From positions 1 to 64,000 of IMG/VR virus record IMGVR_UViG_3300024333_000005: a DNA stretch of 64,000 nt; one strand, given 5' to 3'. Numbering within the stretch: the stretch's first letter is position 1; the number at the start of each line of letters is the position of its first letter. Origin of the DNA: a virus. A program made the position numbers and the translations under genes. This document shows positions 59,043-64,000 of this stretch, piece by piece. A model generated the notes under the pieces. It made no database searches, was not told the origin of the DNA, and was given only the letters and a program-made list of their open reading frames with translations.

Positions 59043-59847
59043 CCCTGCCCGCCGGCCCCAGGCTGCCCCAGGACGCACGGAAGGAGGCCCCCCCTCCCCC
59101 GGGGGCGGCCTCTGCCCTCCCGTGCCCCCTGGTGGCGTCCAGGGGCCGTTTCGGGCCGTCGGGTGGGACCAGAGCCCGACCCATGCCGGGGTGGTGTGCC
59201 TGACCCACGAGGGCCGCCTGGCGGCCCTGTATGCCGCCTGCTCGGAGGTCCGCCACGCCAAGGCCGCTGGCCTGGCCGGCGCCGAGGCGCTGCCCCTGGC
59301 GGTCCGCGGCTGCCGGTACGCCCCCCTGCGGGAGGCCCGGCGGCTAGCCTGGTGGCGGGACTGGATCGACGGCCGGCTGGCGGACCTGGCTGACCCTCCC
59401 GCGGGCGGCCCGGTCTTCGTCGCTGTGGAGGACTACGCCTACCGCCAGGGGCTCTACGCCCACCAGATCGGCGAGGTCGCGGGACTGCTCCGCCGTCTGC
59501 TCTGGGAGCGGGCGGTGCCGTTCCGGGCCATCGACCCGATGGCGCTCAAGCTAGCCAGCGGGGCGGCGGCCGGGGCGGTGGCCGAGAAGGTCGAGGTGGT
59601 GGCCGGGGTGGCGGCGACCTGGGGCGTGGACTTCGCCCGGTATGGGGAGCAGGCGGCGGCCGACCTGGCCGACGCCTACGTGCTCGCCCGCCTGGCCCTG
59701 GCCGAGCAGCTTGTCGCTCGGGGCCTGGTTGGGCTCGATGCGCTCTCCGCCGGGGAGCGGCGGGTCTTCCTGCGCACCACTCGGGCCCGGCCCCTGAACC
59801 TCCTGTCGACGCCCCTGCTCTGCCCCTCCGCGGAGGACCCGCGGTGA
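59035..59847 (+). CDS. RuvC-like Holliday junction resolvase
   Basis: A 270-residue protein from ATG 59035. The first 40 residues are Pro/Gly-rich and contain a copy of the APGRTE repeat, so they look like an added linker. RNase-H-fold acidic residues appear in order: VGWDQSPTHAGVV (D45), VAVEDYAYRQG (E132), and AADLADAYVLARL (D210, D213), the RuvC pattern. It would cut four-way junctions made by RecA and the UvsW-like helicase before packaging. Length beyond RuvC comes from both ends. Confidence 0.75.
   Translation: MADPARRPQAAPGRTEGGPPSPGGGLCPPVPPGGVQGPFRAVGWDQSPTHAGVVCLTHEGRLAALYAACSEVRHAKAAGLAGAEALPLAVRGCRYAPLREARRLAWWRDWIDGRLADLADPPAGGPVFVAVEDYAYRQGLYAHQIGEVAGLLRRLLWERAVPFRAIDPMALKLASGAAAGAVAEKVEVVAGVAATWGVDFARYGEQAAADLADAYVLARLALAEQLVARGLVGLDALSAGERRVFLRTTRARPLNLLSTPLLCPSAEDPR
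59051..59083 (+). repeat. dispersed in-frame repeat, copy C
   Basis: Copy matching 40666-40698 at 32 of 33 bases; core at 59065-59083. It is read PQAAPGRTE at the start of the RuvC-like protein. A hairpin GAGGCC (59084-59089) / GGCCTC (59107-59112) with an inner CCCCC/GGGGG stem begins directly after it. Confidence 0.8.
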
Positions 59848-60524
59848 GCCTCGCCGCCCTGCGGGCCGACTGGTCCGCCTGCACCCGCTGCCGGCTGGCC
59901 GAGGGCCGGCGCTCGGTGGTCTACGGCGAGCCCTACCAGGCGGCGCCGGGAGAGGGCGACCCGCTGGTCCTGGTGATCGGCGAGGCCCCCGGCGAGCGGG
60001 AGGACCAGTCCGGGCGCCCCTTCGTCGGCCCGGCCGGCGAGGTCTTGCGGGGGTTGCTCCGGGAAGCCGGCTGCCGGTTCGCCTTCATCACCAACCTGCT
60101 CGCCTGCCGGCCGCCGGGCAACCGGGACCCCCGGGCCGACGAGATTGAAGCCTGCCGCCCCCGGCTGCTCGCCCTGATCGAGGCCCTGGCTCCGGCCGGT
60201 GTGCTCCTGGTCGGCCGAGTAGCCGAGGGCCAGCGGGAGGCCCTGGCCCTGGGTGCTCGGCCGGTGGCCGCGGTGGTCCACCCGGCCTGGCTTCTGCGCA
60301 AGGGCTACCCCGGGAAGGCCACCGAGGCGACCTGGCGCCTCCAGGTTGGGCGTCTGCGGCGCCTCCTGGCGCAGGCGGGGGCCCCGGAGGTCCCGCCCCC
60401 CTCCGACGCCGCCGCCTGTCGGCATCGCTACGTCGAGGCGGGAGCCTGGGTAGGCGAGCGAGGTCGACGGCCGCTGCGGCTCTGTGCCGAGTGCGGCCTG
60501 TTGGAGGCGGCATGCGCGAGATGA
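59844..60524 (+). CDS. uracil-DNA glycosylase, family 4/5 type
   Basis: A 226-residue protein from GTG 59844. SACTRCRLAEGR gives the first Fe-S cysteines; VIGEAPGEREDQSGRPFVGP is the substrate-pocket motif with the catalytic GEAPG; TNLLACRPPGNRDP and IEACRPRL provide the other two cluster cysteines; AAVVHPAWLL is the HP motif. It removes uracil produced by cytosine deamination, a real burden in a GC-rich genome. A C-terminal extension with CRHRY and CAECGLLEAAC could bind zinc. Confidence 0.85.
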   Translation: MSLAALRADWSACTRCRLAEGRRSVVYGEPYQAAPGEGDPLVLVIGEAPGEREDQSGRPFVGPAGEVLRGLLREAGCRFAFITNLLACRPPGNRDPRADEIEACRPRLLALIEALAPAGVLLVGRVAEGQREALALGARPVAAVVHPAWLLRKGYPGKATEATWRLQVGRLRRLLAQAGAPEVPPPSDAAACRHRYVEAGAWVGERGRRPLRLCAECGLLEAACAR

Positions 60525-61657
60525 CCGTGGCGGCCCTGGGCGACCTGCACCTGTGCGAGGACCGGCTCGCCGAGCAAGCGCCAGTCCTGGCCTGGATCGC
60601 CAAGGGCATCGAGGCGGCCCGGCCGGACCTGATCTTCGTGGCCGGCGACCTGTCGGGACGCACCGTCCCGCACCGGGCGACTCCCGCCGAGCGCAACGCC
60701 CTGGTGAGCTTCCTGGTCGGGCTGCCGGCGGTTCCGCGGATAGTGGTCCGGGGCAACCACGACACCCCTGGCGACTGGGAGTTCCTGAACCGGCTCCCCG
60801 ATTGCTACTACGCCGAGTCGCCGGTCTACCTCCCCTTCGCCTCGACCGTCGCCCTGCCCTGGGTGGACCGGGTTCGGGGCGAGGACCACGCCGACCTGGT
60901 GCAGCATCGCTACACCGCGGCGCTCGACGAGGCGCTGGCGGTCTCGGCTTGGAAGGCCCGCCCCCTGGTCCTGGGCCACGCGGCCCTGGTCGGGGCGAAG
61001 GTCTCCGCGTCCTGGTCGGGGCCGACCGCCGACCCAATGATCCCCGTGGGCCTGCTCCCGACCTGCATCGCCGCCTTCGGGCACTACCACCTGCCGCAGC
61101 GGCTTCCGGCCTCGCGGTCCGGCTCCCAGGCGTTTTACGTCGGGAGCCCCTTCGTCTGGCACTACGGCGAGCCCTGCACCGGCCGGGGATGGCTGCTCCT
61201 GCACCGGCGGGCCGACGGGGAGTGGACCGGCGCGATGATGGGCGCCCCAGTGGACCTGTGGGTGCCCCGGGTGCTGCTCCGGGTGCGGGGCGGCAAGGTG
61301 GTGGCGTCGGCGGGGACGCCGGCCGGGCTTGACCTGATCGGCGACGACCCTGGCCGCCTGCCCCCGGGGCTGGGCCACGTGCGACTGGTGGTGGAAGCCG
61401 AGGACGAGGCGGCCGCCGAGCGGGCGGCCGCCCTCTGGCGCCCGGCCCTGGCCGAGGTGGCCCGCACGGTCCAGGTCGTCGCCAAGGTGCCCCGGGCGGC
61501 GACGGTACGGGCAGGGGCGGAGGCGGTGGCCGCGGCGCCCTCCCTGGGCGAGAAGATGAGCCGCTTCTGGGACGGACTGGACCCCCCGCCGTCCCGCAAG
61601 AACCGCGAGCGGGCGACCGACCTGCTCGCCGAGCTGGCGAAGGAGGCAGAGGCATGA
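60512..61657 (+). CDS. SbcD/Mre11-like nuclease subunit
   Basis: A 381-residue metallophosphoesterase. ATG 60512 (GGAGG at 60503-60507) is chosen over ATG 60521. The family motifs come in order: LGDLHLCED, VAGDLSGR, RGNHDTPG, LGHAALVG and GHYHLPQ, all with metal ligands present. The C-terminal 130 residues match the capping and SbcC-binding part. It cuts DNA ends in complex with the SbcC-like ATPase encoded two genes on, as gp46/gp47 do in T4. Confidence 0.85.
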   Translation: MREMTVAALGDLHLCEDRLAEQAPVLAWIAKGIEAARPDLIFVAGDLSGRTVPHRATPAERNALVSFLVGLPAVPRIVVRGNHDTPGDWEFLNRLPDCYYAESPVYLPFASTVALPWVDRVRGEDHADLVQHRYTAALDEALAVSAWKARPLVLGHAALVGAKVSASWSGPTADPMIPVGLLPTCIAAFGHYHLPQRLPASRSGSQAFYVGSPFVWHYGEPCTGRGWLLLHRRADGEWTGAMMGAPVDLWVPRVLLRVRGGKVVASAGTPAGLDLIGDDPGRLPPGLGHVRLVVEAEDEAAAERAAALWRPALAEVARTVQVVAKVPRAATVRAGAEAVAAAPSLGEKMSRFWDGLDPPPSRKNRERATDLLAELAKEAEA

Positions 61658-62043
61658 GCACGACCGCAAGCGGAACCATCACCAAGGCCGGGAAGAGGGG
61701 CCGGGCCGACTACTCGGAGAAGCCCTCCGAGTCGGTGCCGGTGGCGACGCCCGCCGCCGCGGCGCCGGGGCCGACCACGGCCGCCCTGGCCCGGGTCCGG
61801 TACGCCCAGGGCGTGACCCTGAACCTGGGGAACTACGAGTCGCAGCGCATCGACGTGGAGCTGGCGGTCCCCTGCCGCCCCGGCATCGACGCCATCGAGG
61901 CGGCCTACGCCTTCGCCCAGGAGTGGGTCGACGGCAAGCTGGCCGAGGAAGTCGAGGCGGCCCGGGGCGGCGGGAAGGAGAAGGCGACCGAGAAGGACGG
62001 GGCCGACAAGGGCGGCAAGGACGACGAGGACATCCCCTTCTGA
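61654..62043 (+). CDS. small protein with SSB-like acidic tail DEDIPF
   Basis: A 129-residue protein from ATG 61654, overlapping the SbcD stop and the SbcC start. Residues 50-100 form a compact strand-strand-helix part (VRYAQGVTLNLGNYESQRID, then DAIEAAYAFAQEWVDGKL) that I have no name for. The last residues are KDDEDIPF, matching the C-terminal tip by which bacterial SSB recruits partner proteins. It could therefore dock host or phage repair proteins onto the SbcCD module. Function is not known. Confidence 0.65.
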   Translation: MSTTASGTITKAGKRGRADYSEKPSESVPVATPAAAAPGPTTAALARVRYAQGVTLNLGNYESQRIDVELAVPCRPGIDAIEAAYAFAQEWVDGKLAEEVEAARGGGKEKATEKDGADKGGKDDEDIPF

Positions 62044-64000
62044 TGCGCCTCGAACGCTTGCGGCTGGCGGGCCTGACCCGGTACCGGAAGCCGGTGGAGC
62101 TGGACCTGGGCTCCCTCGGCCCGGGCCTGGTCGCTTTTGCCGGCCCGAACGGGGCCGGCAAGACCACCCTCCTGGAGTGCTGTGGTCCGGGGTGGCTGTA
62201 CCGGGAGCTTCCCACCCGGGACCCGCCCCTGCTCCAGCACTGGGCGGGCCCCGGCGGGGCCCGCCTGGAGGTCGAGGCTCTGGTCGGAGGGGCGATCTGG
62301 AAGGCCGAGGTCCTGGTCGACCGGCCCGGAGCCTCGCCGACTGCGGCCCTGGAGGTCGCGGGCCGGACCGTGGCCAGCAAGGCCAAGGAGTACGACGCCT
62401 ACGTGCGGGAGCGGCTGGGGCCGCTCCCGGCCTTCCTGGCCTCGTCCTTCGCTGCCCAGGGCGGCCGCGGGCGCTTCGCCGCGCTCTCGGTGGCCGACCG
62501 CAAGAGCCTCTTCCGCTACTACCTGGACCTGGGCCGGCTCGACGGTCTGCTCGCCCGGGTGCGGGGGCGAGCGGCCGAGTGCGACCGGGCGGGGAAGGAG
62601 GCGGCGGATCTGCGGGAGGCCCTGGTCGACACCTGGCGCCGGGAGCGGCCGGCCGCTCACGATGCCCTCCGAGCGGCCGAGGCCGCGGCGGAGGCGGCCC
62701 GCCCGGCCCTGGCCGCGGCCTCTGCCCGCCACGACCGAGTACGAGAGCTGGTCGCCCTGCGGGAGCTGGCCGGGGCCTACGAGCGAGCCCTGAACGAGGC
62801 GGCCGCGGCCGCGGACCGGCTGGCCGAGCTGGAGGAAGCCCCGCTCGCTCCGTACCCGGAGGAACCGTGCCCGGACGTGGGCGCGGCCCGCCGAGCGCTA
62901 GACGAGGCCCGGGCTGCGGCCGAGCGGCTGGCCGCGGCGAACGCGGCCGCGAACGAGGCGCGCATCCGGGCCCGCCACACCGCCGACATGGTCGCCGCAG
63001 CCAGGGAGGTAGCGAAGCTCCTGGGGGAAGTTCCCTGCGAGGGCGAGGGGGTCGGGGCCGACTGCCGGCTGCTCGGCAACGCCCGGACCTCGGCCGCCGC
63101 TCTGCCGGGCTTCCGGGAGGAGGCCGCGGCGGCGGGGGAAGCCCTGCGCCGCGCCCGGGCGGCCCAGGGGGCCGCGGCCGAAGCCTGCCCGGACGACCGG
63201 GTCGCCGCCGCGCAAGCGGCCCTGCGGGCGGTCGAGGCGGCTGCCGCCGAGTGGAGTAAGGCAGTGAGCCGGGCCGACCTGTCCAAGGCGGCCCTGGGGC
63301 ACGCCCGGACCCGGGCCGCAGAGGCCGCGGCCCGAGCCCGGGAGCTGCGGGCCCGGCTGCCGGCGAAGCTGCCGGAAGACCTCCCGACCGGGGAGGACGC
63401 CCGCCATGCCGCCGAGGCCGAGAAGGCGGCCCGGGCGGCCGTGGAACGGACGACCCGGGAGGTGGCCGAGGCGGCCGGCCACTGGCGGGCTCTGGAGGAC
63501 CGCTTGGCCGACCTGAAGCGCAAGCTGCGGGCGGCCCGCTCTACCTCGCGGGACTGGCCGGCCCTGAAGCTCCTGGAGCAAGCGCTCGGCCCCGGCGGGG
63601 TGCAGGCGCTCGAAGTGGCCGCGGCTGGCCCTTGCCTCTCCGCCACCGCCACCGACCTGCTCTCGGTCTGCACCGGCGACCGCTTCGCCGTGGAGGTCCG
63701 CACCACCCGGGAGCTGCGCTCGCGTGAGGGGCTGGCCGAGGACTTCGAGGTGGTCGCCTACGACACGGTGCGGGGCGGCTGCCGCCCGACCGCCGCCCTC
63801 TCCGGCGGCGAGCAAGTCCTGGTCGACGAGGCGGTCCGGCTGGCCCTGGGCCTGCTCGCCGCCGAGCGAACCCGAGTGCCCTGCGAGACCCTGTTCCGGG
63901 ACGAGACGGTGGGCGCCCTGGACGCCGATTACGCGGCGGCCTACGTGGCGATGCTCCGGCGAGCCCGAGAGCGGGGCGGCTACCATCAAGTCCTGTTCGT
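62043..64000 (+). CDS. SbcC/Rad50-like ATPase, 3' partial
   Basis: At least 652 residues from ATG 62043; the frame is open at the window end. The N-terminal lobe has Walker A AGPNGAGKTTL (K40). Long Ala/Glu/Arg coiled coils (about 180-540) enclose a hook-like VPCEGEGVGADCRLL with two cysteines, as in short phage SbcC proteins. The C-terminal lobe has the ABC signature LSGGEQVLVDEA (near 586) and the Walker B/D-loop LFRDETVGALDADY. It should pair with the SbcD subunit to process DNA ends. Confidence 0.85.
   Translation, partial: MRLERLRLAGLTRYRKPVELDLGSLGPGLVAFAGPNGAGKTTLLECCGPGWLYRELPTRDPPLLQHWAGPGGARLEVEALVGGAIWKAEVLVDRPGASPTAALEVAGRTVASKAKEYDAYVRERLGPLPAFLASSFAAQGGRGRFAALSVADRKSLFRYYLDLGRLDGLLARVRGRAAECDRAGKEAADLREALVDTWRRERPAAHDALRAAEAAAEAARPALAAASARHDRVRELVALRELAGAYERALNEAAAAADRLAELEEAPLAPYPEEPCPDVGAARRALDEARAAAERLAAANAAANEARIRARHTADMVAAAREVAKLLGEVPCEGEGVGADCRLLGNARTSAAALPGFREEAAAAGEALRRARAAQGAAAEACPDDRVAAAQAALRAVEAAAAEWSKAVSRADLSKAALGHARTRAAEAAARARELRARLPAKLPEDLPTGEDARHAAEAEKAARAAVERTTREVAEAAGHWRALEDRLADLKRKLRAARSTSRDWPALKLLEQALGPGGVQALEVAAAGPCLSATATDLLSVCTGDRFAVEVRTTRELRSREGLAEDFEVVAYDTVRGGCRPTAALSGGEQVLVDEAVRLALGLLAAERTRVPCETLFRDETVGALDADYAAAYVAMLRRARERGGYHQVLF

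Noticed and set aside
1-64000. Prophage or bacterial chromosomal island
   Set aside because: No integrase, repressor, attachment repeats, tRNA or bacterial housekeeping genes flank or interrupt the modules; the Que genes are coupled to phage genes. The window cannot exclude a temperate lifestyle elsewhere in the genome.
1-64000. tRNA genes
   Set aside because: The gaps between genes are nearly all shorter than 80 bases, and the two larger ones do not fold as a tRNA with the expected T-loop and CCA-side stem.

Overview
The window looks like part of a high-GC, tailed, contractile (myovirus-type) bacteriophage genome. All 59 coding sequences I support lie on the + strand, are packed end to end, and often overlap by 1-4 bases (ATGA, GTGA, TTGA), so translational coupling is probably the rule. 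The longest non-coding stretch is about 190 bases, so no gap exceeds 300 bases. Third codon positions are overwhelmingly G or C and GTG/TTG starts are common, so the host is presumably a high-GC bacterium. I cannot name it. No integrase, repressor, terminase, portal, RNA polymerase, tRNA or CRISPR array is visible. Terminase and portal would be expected upstream of base 1.

Layout. (1) 1-3.5 kb: a large kinase-like, proline-rich protein that may start before the window, plus two small unknowns. (2) 3.5-6.4 kb: queD, queE, folE, a VUT/YhhQ-like transporter and queC, i.e. the GTP-to-preQ0 pathway. (3) 6.4-13.1 kb: one 2226-residue open frame joining a DpdA/TGT-like domain, a D12-type adenine methyltransferase, a nucleotidyltransferase-like domain, a LigD-phosphoesterase-like domain, a Zn finger, an ATP-dependent DNA-ligase-like domain and an XkdF-type prohead protease. 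(4) 13.1-22.4 kb: scaffold, major capsid protein, small head proteins, a fibre-like protein, connector/closure proteins and tail completion. (5) 22.4-38.4 kb: sheath, tube, tail assembly chaperone with a -1 frameshift signal, tape measure, baseplate hub, spike and wedge, and fibre/spike. (6) 38.4-41.0 kb: lysis cassette. (7) 41.0-47.5 kb: sliding clamp, SF2 helicase, an initiator-like gene with a probable internal origin, DnaB-like helicase and primase. (8) 47.5-52.4 kb: a clear promoter followed by a MoxR/CobS-like ATPase, a VWA/CobT-like protein, a sigma-like protein and unknowns. (9) 52.4-64.0 kb: DnaE polymerase, HU-like protein, gp32-like SSB, RecA, RuvC-like nuclease, uracil-DNA glycosylase, SbcD, a small protein with an SSB-style DEDIPF tail, and SbcC (cut by the window end).

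How it fits together. The Que/FolE enzymes would make preQ0 and the DpdA-like domain could insert it into DNA in place of guanine. No QueF or amidotransferase partner is seen, so dPreQ0 is the simplest predicted modification. The replication set is mostly bacterial in type (clamp, DnaB, primase, DnaE, RecA, RuvC) with a T4-like gp32 and an SbcCD pair. The most unusual elements are the giant modification/ligase/protease fusion that runs straight into the scaffold gene, a lambda-O-like intragenic origin candidate, and a dispersed in-frame repeat encoding APGRTE in three unrelated proteins.
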